A stretch of 64,000 nt of DNA from assembly GCA_963555705.1 (NCBI GenBank), contig OY743190.1, positions 34,330,929-34,394,928 of the forward strand, given 5' to 3'. Below, piece by piece: positions 40,647 through 52,308 of the stretch. Numbering within the stretch: the stretch's first letter is position 1; every line of letters begins with the position of its first letter. This stretch comes from Ligustrum vulgare (Eukaryota > Streptophyta > Magnoliopsida > Lamiales > Oleaceae). A program made the translations under genes and the position numbers. The notes below the pieces were generated by a model that saw only the letters and a program-made list of their open reading frames with translations, searched no databases and was not told where the DNA came from.

Positions 40647-41330
40647 GTGTGTGTGTGCGAAATCGTGTGCAGGGGTGTGTGTGTGTGCGTTCGGACCAGT
40701 GTGCGTGTGCGTGTGTGTGTTGGGTCGGGGAAAAAGGTGCTACCGTGGGTGACGGTGGCGGCCGGTGGTGCGCCTGCTATCTGGCCGGTGGTGTGCCGGC
40801 GAGAAATCGAGAGAGAGAGGGCGAAGTCGAGAGAGGGACGGAGAGACGAGGGAGATTGAGAGAGGGAGAGCGGGGCGGAGGAGATCGGGGAAGAGAGAGA
40901 TCGAATAGAGAGGGAGCGTGAGTGATGAGAGATGAGAGAATAGATTAGGTTTTGAATTTTAGGAATTTGCAATTTAGTCCCTCAGCTCTCATAAATTGGT
41001 AATTTAAGTCCACGGCCCTCAAATAAAATTCCAAAGTGTCACCAAACTTTCCCCAAATTTTCAATTAACACAATTTAGGCTACTTTCAACTTAATTAAAT
41101 AGAAATAACAAGATTAATAAATCACGTTAATAATCACACATAAAATTGCACATAGACAAGTTATGAACTTTCTATTTAGCAAATTGATCAAGACAGCGTC
41201 CAAGCCCTTCCGCTGCAAAATAATTAAAATTATAGACATTAAAAATTATCAATTTAAAATTTATAAAAACATTAACATAAATATCACATGGGGTTTCAGA
41301 ATTGTCCATAACATGAAAAGCGGTCTTACA
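40647..41330 (-). repeat. Ty3/gypsy LTR (right arm of the inverted duplication)
   Basis: Reverse complement of 37786-38470, near-identical. On the minus strand it is preceded by a purine tract TTTAGGGGGTAAGGAAT (41348-41332) after the polyprotein end, so it entered as a 3' LTR. The last ~15 bases are replaced by the junction to the protease relic. Confidence 0.88.
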
Positions 41331-41342
41331 ATTCCTTACCCC

Positions 41343-43330
41343 CTAAAAAGAAATTTCGTCCTCGAAATTAAAACTTACCAAAAGGTGTGGATACTTGACA
41401 CGTATTTCATCTTTGCATTTCCAAGTAGCCTCTTCTACTGCATGATTCCTCCCAAGAACCTTAACTAACGAAATCTTCTTTCTTCTAAGTTCCCTATTTA
41501 CTTTCATTAGGATTTTCACAAGTGACTCCTCATAAGTCAGATCCTCACAAAGATCTAATGACTCATAACTGAGACTATGGGAGGAATCCGAAATATACTT
41601 CATCAACATTGATGCATGAAAAACATTGTGCACACCCGATAGCACTGGTGACGATGCAACCCGATAAGCTAGGCCACCCACCTTTTTTTTTTCCAAGAAT
41701 TCCAAAGATTTCCTTCTTTTGTCCGTATAACCCTTTTCTGTCTACTCTTAGCCGTTTTCATCCATCGACGGATCTCTTCTATAATTTATATTGTCTGCTG
41801 TACTATTTCTAGACCCAATAATTTTCTTTCTCCTACTTCATCCCAATGAACTGGCAATCTACATTTCCTATCGTATAGTACTCAATATGGATCGTAGTTT
41901 GATAGCTCTTGTTGTAGGAGACCATTAACCGACATTATCCCACTTATGAATCCATTCACTAACTTTCTATTTCCAGCCTTTCATAGGATCTATTCTAACG
42001 TCTAAACCTTAATATATATATTGATTGATCACATTCTTAAAACTAAAATCAAGAAAATTGACCAAAATAAGACTTTATAATCCAGAATTAGTGAAACTTG
42101 ACGTCCATACCGAAATATACTGTAGAAATACTAAAACTTTGACAGAATCTTTCTGAAAAGATTTACAAACGAAATCCTTTCTGAACATGCTGACATTTCT
42201 TTTAAAATCGGAGGATCAACTTAAATCCTGTAACCCATACTTACATATTGTAATCAAGTATTCAGCATCATACACTCATCTTAAAACTAAAGCCAAGGTA
42301 CTAATTTAAGAATTCATGCTTTCAAAATCATCATAACAACAATACTCCAACCAAGTATTTTATAAATAAATCATTGACCTATCACCAATGAATAAAACTT
42401 TTGTGATTCATATAGAATTCCTCATCAAGTTTACTTAACCCAAAGATATAATCCCATTATAAGTAAAAGTCACACAACTGACCTCAAATAATCATATCAA
42501 TCTCTCTAAGATTACAACATAATAACCATCATATCCTTCACACGAACCTTTTACGTCAACATACTCACTAAGATTTTATATCAATCTCTCAAACTCAATA
42601 AATCTTGGATTCTACCATTGTCACTCTTTCTGCACACTACTCCATAATAAATAATCATTGTGAAGTCTTATTCTCATTTTCCACAAATCCTATCCACAAG
42701 GACAATTGCCTAAAATTTCATTTCTTATTTTTGTATCAAGATACCATCAATAATAATCTCCACAATTTCATGGTATGTACTATCATAAACTTTCCTCTGA
42801 TCAGATGCATTACTTCTGCAATACTTGTACAAATCTAGGACCTGATAAAGTTTCTTTCATCAATTTCATCCAACAATCTCTCATATGATATTTTAGTATC
42901 ATCAATGAAAACTTAACGTACATCAGTGAATCATTCAAATTACGATGAAACCTGATTTATTTTCCATGACTGAGATTCATCTTTCTTCGAATTCCACTTA
43001 AAACCAAATATAGCATAACTTATTCATAGAAAGTCAACTTATTTCATAATCTCAATACATCGTCACCTTCAGTTCTCACCATAAGAGCAATCGCATTATT
43101 CCTTATGCTTATCTCTTGTACCTTTTATATTCAAATGACCTTATGACAATCATTATTATCTCACATAATCCCAAAATTTATTAGTTACAAGACCAAACAA
43201 CATTATAATTTTCTCTCAAAATAGAGGAATAATTCACTTACTCAAACACAATATCCATTCCTTAATTCCCAATAATTAAGAATCAAATCTTTAAATCTCA
43301 AATTTCATAATTTTTCTCATAGAAGTCTCA
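41343..43330 (-). pseudogene. Ty3/gypsy Pol relic, reverse transcriptase remnants to integrase C-terminus
   Basis: 41705-41343 encodes the typical C-terminal integrase tail: LSGVHNVFHASMLMKYISD, DLTYEESLVKIL, KVLGRNHAVEEATWK, KYPHL. 41990-41710 adds decayed integrase (DRKCRLPVHWDEVGERK, QQT, RWMKTAKSRQK-like) in other frames. 42000-43330 is more degraded; a VFIDD-like trace near 42913-42925 suggests reverse transcriptase, but this part is uncertain. No usable reading frame exists. Confidence 0.7.
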
Positions 43331-43340
43331 AGAAAATCAT

Positions 43341-44042
43341 TGTAATACCCCGATTAAGAAAGATTAAAAGAAATGATAGGTACTACTCATACCAACAAGG
43401 TGCACCTTCTTTTCTGGAAGTCCATCGTTAGAAACTCCACAGTTAAGCGTGCTTGGCTTGGAGAAATTCTGGGATGGGTGACCTCCTGGGAAGTTTTCTC
43501 GGGGAGCGTGCGAGTGAGGACAAAACATGCTGAAAAGACTCGTGTTGGTACGGTGGGGACAGTACGCCATCATTTAACGGCTGGGACAGCCCGTTAAGCG
43601 GGACCCGGGTCGTTACAAATGGTATCAGAGCCGATCGCCACCGGAAATCGGGAACTAAGTGCTACGCCATAGGGCGGGAGCCACCTCTAGAATCCCAACG
43701 CCTGGCAACAGATCCTCAAATGGGTTAAGCGCGACGAAGACGTCGCGAGTCTAACAGGGGGTGATTGTAATACCCCAACTAAGAAAGCTTAAGAGAATTG
43801 ATAGGTACTACTCATACCAACAAGGTGCACCTTCTTTTCCGGAAGTCCATCGTTAGAAACTCCAAAGTTAAGCGTGCTTGGCTTGGAGCAATTCTGGGAT
43901 GGGTGACCTCCTGGGAAGTTTTCTCGTGGAGCGTACGAGTGAGGACAAAGCATGCTGAAAAGACTCGTGTTGGTATGGTGGGGACAGTACGACGTCATCT
44001 AACGGCCGGGATAGCCCGTTAAGTGGGACCCGGGTCGTTACA
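43341..44042 (+). mobile_element. Cassandra TRIM retrotransposon (5S rRNA-bearing LTRs)
   Basis: Two 277-bp LTRs (43341-43617 and 43766-44042) start TGTAATACCCC and end CGTTACA. Between them is a 148-bp interior with a tRNA-iMet primer site TGGTATCAGAGC (43620-43631) and a purine tract CAGGGGGTGAT before the second LTR. Each LTR contains 5S-rRNA-derived sequence: AGTTAAGCGTGCTTGG (box A region) and GGGATGGGTGACCTCCTGGG (box C region). That combination defines Cassandra. It encodes nothing and must be moved by another element's proteins. Its left flank ATCAT does not match its right flank AGACC. Confidence 0.95.
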
Positions 44043-44069
44043 AGACCGTGTTGAGTCGACCGGTCAGAT

Positions 44070-44459
44070 TAGTGATGGCAATGGGCTGAGCCGAGCCGGC
44101 TCGGCCCTTTAAGCTTGCTGCTCGGCTCGTCTTAGCAACGAGCCGAGCTTGTGGCTCGCTTCGGCTCGGCTCGTCACTCAAGGGTTAAGCTCGGCTTGGC
44201 CCTTGAGCTCGCGGCTTGTATATAAATTTTATTTATTTTTTTTCCATTTTTAAATTGACATTTTATTTCAAAAATAACACGAGCCCACGAGCTCGGTTCG
44301 TGGCTTGTGTTTCACGAGCAGTCCATGAAAAACGAGCCGAGCCGTGCTCGGCTTGTTTTTGCATTTGCTTGTCTCGTGTTCGAGTTCGTGAGTTGGACGA
44401 GCCGAGCTGCTCGTGGCTCGTGATTTGACGAGTCGAGCCGCTCCCGTTTGCCATCTCTA
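44070..44459. mobile_element. Non-autonomous hAT element rich in GAGCCGAGC
   Basis: Terminal inverted repeats are TAGTGATGGCAATGGG and, complemented, TAGAGATGGCAAACGGG. GGTCAGAT is duplicated exactly at 44062-44069 and 44460-44467 (8 bp). The 390-bp interior is packed with GAGCCGAGC/GCTCGGCTC blocks around an AT-rich centre, so it can fold extensively. ORFs on both strands are by-products of this repeat. Confidence 0.93.
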
Positions 44460-44479
44460 GGTCAGATGGACGAAAGGTG

Positions 44480-44874
44480 ACTGCGCGGGCTTTGGACTAA
44501 ACCTAATAGGATCTAAGTCATCCCTCCTTCAAACACTATTGGTACCCCTTGGGACTCAAATCTAAGTGTCCAAGTATAAGGTAATAAACAAGTAATTTTT
44601 CATTATTTTTCCTATGCGGGAAAAAGTTTTACTTTATTCTACACAAGCTTATTTCAATATCTAACTTTATTAATCAATTTTTTTATTCCTAGGAAATAGT
44701 TTTATGAATCCAAATACTTTCATAGTCATTTACGTTCGGAGTAAAATAATTTGGACCCATGATCTCAAATGTCACCCAAGTCTATACATAAACAAACGGA
44801 GCTAATATGGGTGTTTTGTTACTCATCCACCATACTATTATTCATGCATTCTGATATATAACATATCCCAACAC
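44480..44874 (-). repeat. LTR fragment related to the decayed copia
   Basis: The minus strand starts TGTTGGGATATG at 44874. About 44590-44765 is the reverse complement, with moderate divergence, of 37400-37590 inside the decayed copia LTR (shared TTCGGAGTA, AATTTGGA, TTTTTCATTATTTTTCCTAT). Confidence 0.65.
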
Positions 44875-46880
44875 ATATTGCTAACGTTCACGCAATCGTG
44901 TTTTATAAAACAGTCCCCAAAAGATTAAAAAAACTACAATGTGTTAGGAATGTATTATATGGAATTGGTTCTCCAATATGTAGTAACATAATACATTTAT
45001 GAAATCTTTACCTTCAAATCGGCTAAATCTTCTTCCAATCTTTGATCACATATATCATCTCCCAAATCCCAGTCTTCATTTCGCCAATAACAATTTCGAT
45101 GATGGTGTTTTTCGTATGAATATAATTCAAATCTTGAACAACATATGACAATAGCGTAATTTTAAGGATTTCTATAGCAATTTAAAATTTGTTATGATGC
45201 ACTTGTTATAATGGTCAGTTACCTAAAATAGAAAAATCCTTGATGTACAGGGGCCTGTAACACCAACCACTTCTCCCCAAAATATATCACCCTTACAATG
45301 TGGTAGTTTTTAGATTTAAAAAATAGTATTTTTAAAATAGTCTTTGTAAACTAATCTAGAAGTGAAGATTTCCCCCAAACTTAAAGAATAAAGATTAATG
45401 TATAGAGGGACAACAAACAAGTAATCATCGACATAGTTATGTTAGGATAATTGTCACAAGACGATTATATTCTTTAACTATTTTGTTCGAATAAGTCATA
45501 ACCTTTTATTTTTTCACAATCTTCACTCAGATTAAACAAACATTACGAAAAAAAATTATATTGTCCATTTACTCGTAAAGTCTTATAAAGAGACGATTTT
45601 TCAGGCATCTTTAAGAACAAACAAAAAGAAATGAAAAAGAGAAAAAAAATAAAATAAAGAAAGAAACAATCACTATTTTTAACTCATCTTGTTACATTAT
45701 TCAATGTTGATTTTTAACAATAAAATATAAAGTACGCAAACCCATAATTTTTCTCATTTTCAATCATAAAATCTCCTATCATTCACTATTAAAAAACTTT
45801 TACTTGTCAAATGAGGACAGTCAAATAGATGCTAACTTATACTTATCCAATCAATCTCACCCACTCTAGCTCCCTTCCCCCTTTGGGTCTGACCCAGCAT
45901 GATTGGGAATTTAAAGAGCAACGATCCTAGACCCTAGTTATCAAACTCTAATCGAAGTACTGGATCGATCATTGCATCACTAGTGGATAAAGTTGGGTCA
46001 ATAATTATTTTTACAGAAAATTAAACAAAAACTTGCATACAAAGAGTACAATTCAAAAATAAATGGTTAAAGATTTGTTTTTATTTCTCAGGTGTGAGAA
46101 GATATTTTCAAGTAAACTTACTATCTCCCACAACCTTCCTGAACGTTGGAGTAATAAAACCCCGGTCCAGTTTTTGCTCATCCTTTACAATTGCATGGAT
46201 TATCTTTGATAAAGATGGGTATAATAGATTTATTGTTCTTTTTCTTTATACTCAACATCCACCCATCTTTGTTTTGTAATGCTAATACACAAATCAAAAC
46301 TTTAGTTTCACTATTTCAGGGTAAAACTTAGATCGATCTTTCAAGCCATTATTGGTGGTGCTGGTTGTAGTGGAGTAGGGTATGATGGGGTTAGGGGAAG
46401 AAGATGAAGTAATTGGTCACAAATAGTGATAGCGTTGAAGATCGAGCGTTGGATTACTTGGATGAGCGGGATCGTTTAATTTCAAAGTTTTCAAAGAAAT
46501 GATCATAGAATTCGCACACGAGCTCATATTTTGGCCCGTAATATGTTTCCGGAATCGTCTCGACGGCCGGACTGGACAAGCTGCTTTGCTTGTTATTGAT
46601 AATGGATTTTGGGCTTTTGAAATCGTCTGAACAGTTAAAAACGGGATTTTTCATATTTATTATGTCTATTTTAGTTCTTTTCTTTTATTCCTCGTTTTAG
46701 AGTTAGAGTTTGTTATTTAAGTGCATTTGTTTTTTATTTTCCGCAGTTGTTTTTTATTGTAAACCTATAATCTTGGAGTTTTTCCAATTTATGCAATTCA
46801 ATTCGATATTCTCTTGAATCAATGATTTGAATTCTTGTTATCTTCTTTCATATACGTTTCCGCCTGCATCGAATAGTCAT
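44875..46880. other. Intergenic, no gene seen
   Basis: AT-rich sequence without recognisable exons. A 66-codon ORF on the minus strand (46654-46454) has no family resemblance and is not called. Confidence 0.45.
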
Positions 46881-46899
46881 AGTTTACACAAACAATCAA

Positions 46900-47930
46900 A
46901 AATGCATTATGGGTCACAGTTTTCACAGACCTGGTCACAGACAGTCATAATTTTCACAAACCTGATCACAGCTCATATAGATCCGTAACATTTAACAAAA
47001 TTGGTCATAAATAGTCACAATTCATATAGAACTGGTCACGTTAATGCATTACATGTCACATATAGTTATAGTTTAATTGTGTTTGTTGTTGGAGGTTGTG
47101 GTGGTGATGTGGTTGTTAATTGGAAGTGGTTGCGGTCAGAGGTGATAGTGGTGTTTTAGGTGGTGCAGGTTGTGGTCAAGTATGGTATGGTGAGATTAGG
47201 TGGAGGAGATGAAATAATTAGTCACAAATAATCACAATTCACACAGCTCAGGTCACAATCAGTGCATTATGAGTCACAAACAGTTACGATTTTCACATAC
47301 CTGATCACAATCAGTCACATCTCATCTGGAGCTGTCACACTTAACATGGTATCGGTCACGATAGTCACAATTCATATAGAAATAGTCACAGTTAATGCAT
47401 TACAAGTTACATGTAGTCATAGTTTTCATAGACCTGGTCACAAATAGTTAAAGTTCATACAGACCTGATCATACTTAACAAAAATTAGTCATAATAGTCA
47501 CAGTTCACACAAATTTAGTCATAATCAATGCATTACAAGTCACAGAGGATCACGGTATTCAAAATTTTGGTTCACAAAATACCGCATCTTAGATCCACCA
47601 ACACCACCACCTCACTTTCGCCGTCAAGACCAAAACAACACAACAATCGTCGCCCACACAACATATCACCACTATCTGCACCAATCCAACCCACCCATCT
47701 ATAGCAACGACCTCCATTTGGTATCGGAGATGAAATGCGTTGCTCTTATGAGCTTTTGATTTTGTTGGCTATGGTTGTATGGTGTTGGTTTTGGGGTGTA
47801 GATTGGGTTTTTAATAGATTAGTTTATTATATGACATTATTAAGTTCATTATTTAGCACCTGAATTTTAAATGTATTTTTTAAGTTTCTTAGTTATAAAA
47901 AGTGGTTCTTATAATGTAATATAGTTGTTT
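46900..47930. mobile_element. GTCACA-rich element, copy 2 (right part)
   Basis: Consists of a GTCACA/GGTCACA tract (46910-47570), a C-rich block with ACCACCACC and CGCCGTC (47590-47700), and then AT-rich DNA ending TTTAGCACCTGAATTTTAAA (47854 on). This terminal motif matches the ends of copy 1. The left end was not located. Short G-rich segments (47090-47210) interrupt the tract. Confidence 0.45.
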
Positions 47931-48143
47931 ACTTTTTCCTTATTTTTATACCAACAAGTTACTGATATTGTATATTTATTAGTTATTATAATTTCTATAT
48001 TTTAATTTCATAATCTCTTATAAAACTTATATTGTTCTCGTTTTTGTTATGTACGAGCATCTATCGAGGATGAATAAAATAAAATTTTGCGTTAAAGTAT
48101 TTGATATAAGTTTCATAAAATAATTTCTCCGTATAAATACATA
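47931..48143. other. Intergenic, nothing recognised
   Basis: AT-rich spacer between the GTCACA element and the SINE target. Confidence 0.5.
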
Positions 48144-48157
48144 AACGTAGATAAGAT

Positions 48158-48280
48158 TCTTATTTTTTATTATTATTAACTTTAAAAATAAAACCCAACC
48201 CCTAACTCTCCCAAGGACTTGAACCCAGGTGCAACCCTGATAAGCGAGTGCCTCCCCACTTGGACTATTCCCCTTGACCC
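48158..48280 (-). mobile_element. tRNA-derived SINE
   Basis: AACGTAGATAAGAT is duplicated perfectly at 48144-48157 and 48281-48294 (14 bp). On the minus strand the RNA polymerase III box A region (TAGTCCAAGTGG) and box B (GGTTCAAGTCC) are in order, and the 3' end is a short AT-rich tail. It is 123 bp long and would rely on a LINE for movement. Confidence 0.88.
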
Positions 48281-48294
48281 AACGTAGATAAGAT

Positions 48295-49320
48295 GTTGGT
48301 TATCCTTGTTGGCCTTAAATGTTGGAGCCTGAAGGTCATGTGATGAAGTCTACATCCCCAAGAATTTACCTCTATTTAAATAAATAATATATATATATAT
48401 ATATATAAAATATTGTTAAAAAATAATTTAAAAAATACGTGTAATTAAAAAGTGATTTGACTAATTTTGATTGAGCCAAGAGCAATTCATTCTTCAATAC
48501 TTATTTCGTCTATGGGCCAAAATTTGACCGTTCTTGACCAAGTCAAGAGCATTCCGATCCTCAATGGTCACCCAATTTAGTTAGACTTGAGTCATCGATT
48601 TATGGTCAGGACCAACTTTTATATCCTCCGTATGGTAGACTGTGTTTATAAAAAATACATTTTTTTAAAAATATATTTTATTTACTCATATTTTTAAAAA
48701 TATTTTTCAATCATACATTTTACTTCGAAAATATCACTTTTCTATTTATTAGCAAAAACTTTTACTAAATGCAATTTGAATTATAAATACCCTCCTCTAT
48801 ATTTGAGATTGCAATGCTCTCAAAATTCAAATCATGTATAAAGTATATCCTATACATATCATAGTCAATAATAAACGATAAAATTTGTGGATTTTCACAC
48901 CTTTTTCTTGCCATGGCAATTCATTTTCATTAATCTTACCATGCCAAAATTAGGCTTTATTTCACAAATGATTGTTAATAAATAACGATTTGAAAATATT
49001 TTATTAATATATTTTTTGAAAAGTCAAATGATAGACGATAATCTTTGACAAATTCAAATTGTTGATTTTTCAAAAAATAATTCAATAAGATGTGACCACG
49101 TGACGTTTTTAGACAAACCTTATAAACAAACTTATCTGTTTGACCCCCATTTTTTACAAAACAAAATTTATTCAATACTTAATCTCAACCATTCATCTTA
49201 ATCAAGTCTACTAAAGGTGACTTTTCAAACATTTTTTAACTACACATTCTCCTAAAAATACTATTTAAAGGTGAAAAATACACAAATAAGATGATTATAA
49301 ATGTAAATTTAAAAATTGAG
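48295..49320. other. Intergenic, no gene seen
   Basis: AT-rich. A short (TA)n run lies at 48390-48407. No exon or element ends recognised. Confidence 0.5.
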
Positions 49321-49329
49321 ATAAAACTT

Positions 49330-50775
49330 GTATAATTTTAAAAATCAGATTGTAATTAAGATTAATTAATAAAATGAATAATTTTAAATATTTTATTAAT
49401 TATAAATATTAAGGTCACAACATTGTAAAATCCAAGTCACAAAATATAAATCGTTCAAGTCACAATCATTATTTTTAAGGTCACAACGTTTTTAAATCAC
49501 AAATAATTTAAGGACACAAATTATTAAATCATTAGGTCACAAAAATATCAAATTAATCAATCTCGACTTATTTCTAGGTCACACCTTATCAAATTATTAT
49601 GTCATAAATCTTTTAAGTGACAATTTTCAAATTATTAGGTCATATTTATTTAATTTCTAGCTCACAAGTTATCAATTATTAGGTCATACATTTTTTTTTA
49701 GGTCACAAATATCAAATTAGTCAATCCCTTGATGGATCAATTGCAATTTCCTTTCCGACACTGGTGTCGTACTTCGAACCACCACCCTTGGGTAAATCCT
49801 TCGCCCACTCGAAGCAGACGTTGAGAGCACCATTTTTATGGTTGAATATCCCGCACCGCTTCAAAATGGTGCGTGGTGGCATGCCTCGCCACATGTAGGG
49901 GGAGATTTCGATGGCGCCCCAGTTGAAGCTAGATGTTTTTTAACCATGTTTTGCTCTTACCTCCGGTTCCTAGCACACACGAGGGTCATGATCGACTCAC
50001 CAAACAAACGCACCACAACCTCCCAATCAACACAGACAGCTTAACCACAACCACCATAGATGCACTCACAAACAAAGACACGCCTACAATTGTAGCCACC
50101 ACAAATTGCACAGCCATCAATGAAACCACACAATCCAACCCTACATAGATATACATCACAACCACCATCACACAGATCTGGACCACCGCCGCTACCTATA
50201 TTGCATTTCATTACATGATTCTTCCATTTACACTTGCTGCAAATCAAAATTAAGAACTTGATTATGTATTTTTCTCCTCTTCATCTTCTTCAATATTTTC
50301 ATTTCATTTACCATACTAGCCTGGCTTCTTATCATTCAGAGCTTTCTCTCACACCATACAAAGCAGGCGAATCAATCGGGGACAAACTCGAAATACAACT
50401 CTTTGACCGAGTCAACGCGATCCCCTTCATGTTATTATCCCCTTTGTTCTTCGTTGAACTACTCATGAGCATTGACCTTAAAGACTTGGGACTCTCCAAA
50501 CTCTTCCTCAAGATCTATCTCATGGCTGAGATCAAATGGACTGTCCCACCGACTGGCCTGGTGACCTAAGTTGTAGAAGTTGAAATGCCTGGCCATGGCC
50601 TCAAGGATGGGTGCGGCTACGCGGGTGAAGGGAGGGTCGGGATATAGTTGGATAATTAATAGAATATTATTATATAAAATTTTTAATTAATTAAAATTTG
50701 AATTTAGACCTAATTTTGACGTAATATATGTTTAATCGTATTTATGAATATGAACTCTTAAAAGTAGGGATAGGT
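49330..50775. mobile_element. GTCACA-rich element, copy 3, with coding-like cargo
   Basis: The left end has TTTTAAAAATCAGATTG and AATTAATAAAATG, resembling the complement of the other copies' ends. A GGTCACAAA tract follows (49411-49715), then GC-richer, exon-like DNA (49735-50640), then AT-rich DNA to about 50775. The order repeats that of copies 1 and 2. No transposase is present and both ends are approximate. Confidence 0.45.
49740..49960 (-). pseudogene. Unidentified exon-like fragment
   Basis: On the minus strand, 49960-49745 reads through in one frame with protein-like composition (WGAIEISPYMWRGMPPRTI, then NVCFEWAKDLPKGGG) and higher GC than its surroundings. I do not recognise the family. 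It is probably captured by the GTCACA-rich element. A second such block on the plus strand (50264-50569, residues ending KWTVPPTGLVT) is also unidentified. Confidence 0.35.
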
Positions 50776-50963
50776 ATAATTTCCTCCGTTTAAAACCATT
50801 ATTCATAATTTTTTTCTATAAAATGGGGGTCAAACAAGCTAGCCCATGTTCAAATACTTATTTATAAAGAGCACAATTCTCACTTACCACATTCTTAAAA
50901 TTATCGTATTTTAATTTTTTTTATAAACACAGTTGAATTCGTCGAACATATGTCGTTCGTTTA

Positions 50964-51282
50964 GAGCATCTTTAATAGATGAAGGTTAAGTGCGTGAAAG
51001 AGATAGACACAAAAAAATTGTGGGTCATACTCTAGTATCTCTTTTTTCTTTTCTTCCACATTCTCCCTATTTTTTTTACACTTGGGGTCCTTCACAAGGT
51101 CTAAAAAAATTGGACCTTATACTTGACTACTTTCACTATTTTTATATTAATTTATTTGAATTTGTGTCAATCCTTATTTTTTTTAAACATCCACGTCCCA
51201 CAATTTAATCTTAAAATAATATATCTTTCTCTTTTTCTCTCGTTCAATGAATCTCGATTTTACACACTCGTCAAAGATGCTC
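50964..51282. mobile_element. Tourist-like MITE
   Basis: Terminal inverted repeats start GAGCATCTTTAATAG on the left and, complemented, GAGCATCTTTGACGAG on the right. Flanks are TTA (50961-50963) and TTT, so the target duplication is imperfect. The ends are similar to those of the 24402-25179 element. Confidence 0.6.
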
Positions 51283-52308
51283 TTTGAAAATATCTACATA
51301 AATTGGAGCCACTTTCGAATTTTATCAATAATTTGGCGGCTAAGGAATCTAATCTAATAATGCACGAGGCACTGCTTTTTGGATAAAATGATGACTATTC
51401 ATCCCACTTTCTTATTCTAATTAATTTCTTGTATTAAATGATTTTTAATATGTCATTTATCATTTATGTTTGCTCTCCAAACATGTGTTTATATAATGAC
51501 TCGTGTATAGTTTGTTGGCGTTCAATCCTAAAGGGCCACCTTAAATAGTGTGTGGATTGAATTTAAAGTGGTTATAGAAAGTTTATTTATCAGAAATTCT
51601 TGATCATGAGATGAGGTCGGATCACATGAATCAATTGATTAGAATGGCCAAAAATGGCCGTTGTCTAAAAATACTATCACGAGTAAACTGTTGAAATGTC
51701 CTCAAAGATATCAACACCTTGATCCCCATTATAACCAATGAAAGATAAGAAAGTTTTATCATTGACATCAACATCAATCAACATTATCATCCATTTAGTC
51801 TTTGTTGTTCGCAACAAGCATTGCTCGTCAACACACATGGGGTGGGCCCCCTCCCATACAGTGGGACCCACCTTGTGTCTGGACAAGCAATACACGTTAC
51901 GAATATTGGATCATTTTCGCATTATCATCACGATCAATGAAATTCATTCAATCAAGGCGGAGGCACGTAAGTCAAGAACGGACATTTTGACTTGACAAGA
52001 GAGAGGGCGGCAAGTATGGATGACAATGAGGCTGGACAGGGACGATACTCATGCTCTGCCACGTTGGGGAATTTTGCACTCCATACTCACCTCAATTGGC
52101 GGAGCACCACAAAATCCTCACTAACTTCAATTTTTTCTTTTCTCTTATTGTTTTTTAACCAGCTTCTTAGTTTTAACTTGCGCTCTCACACACATATTAA
52201 AAGACATTATGACATGACGTACATGTATTAAATATTATAAAAAACTATCTCACCATTTACTTTTCATCGTTCAATGTATGTATATCATATCACAATGTCA
52301 TTTAAAAA
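51283..52308. other. Intergenic, no gene seen
   Basis: AT-rich with short unrelated ORFs. A GC-richer patch at 51835-51890 contains GGGTGGGCCCCCTCCC and GTGGGACCCAC without a recognisable element. Confidence 0.45.

Noticed and set aside
43373..44022. ORFs of 69-74 codons and possible 5S rRNA genes
   Set aside because: These are the Cassandra LTRs. The 5S-like sequence is only a derived part of each LTR, not a full 5S gene array.
28209..44042. Integrated plant pararetrovirus
   Set aside because: All reverse-transcriptase regions are of LTR-retrotransposon type (copia or gypsy order, LTRs, integrase); no movement-protein or coat-protein signature was seen.
46454..46654. 66-codon minus-strand ORF with protein-like composition
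   Set aside because: No motif, no splice or promoter context, and no second exon nearby; too little to call a gene.
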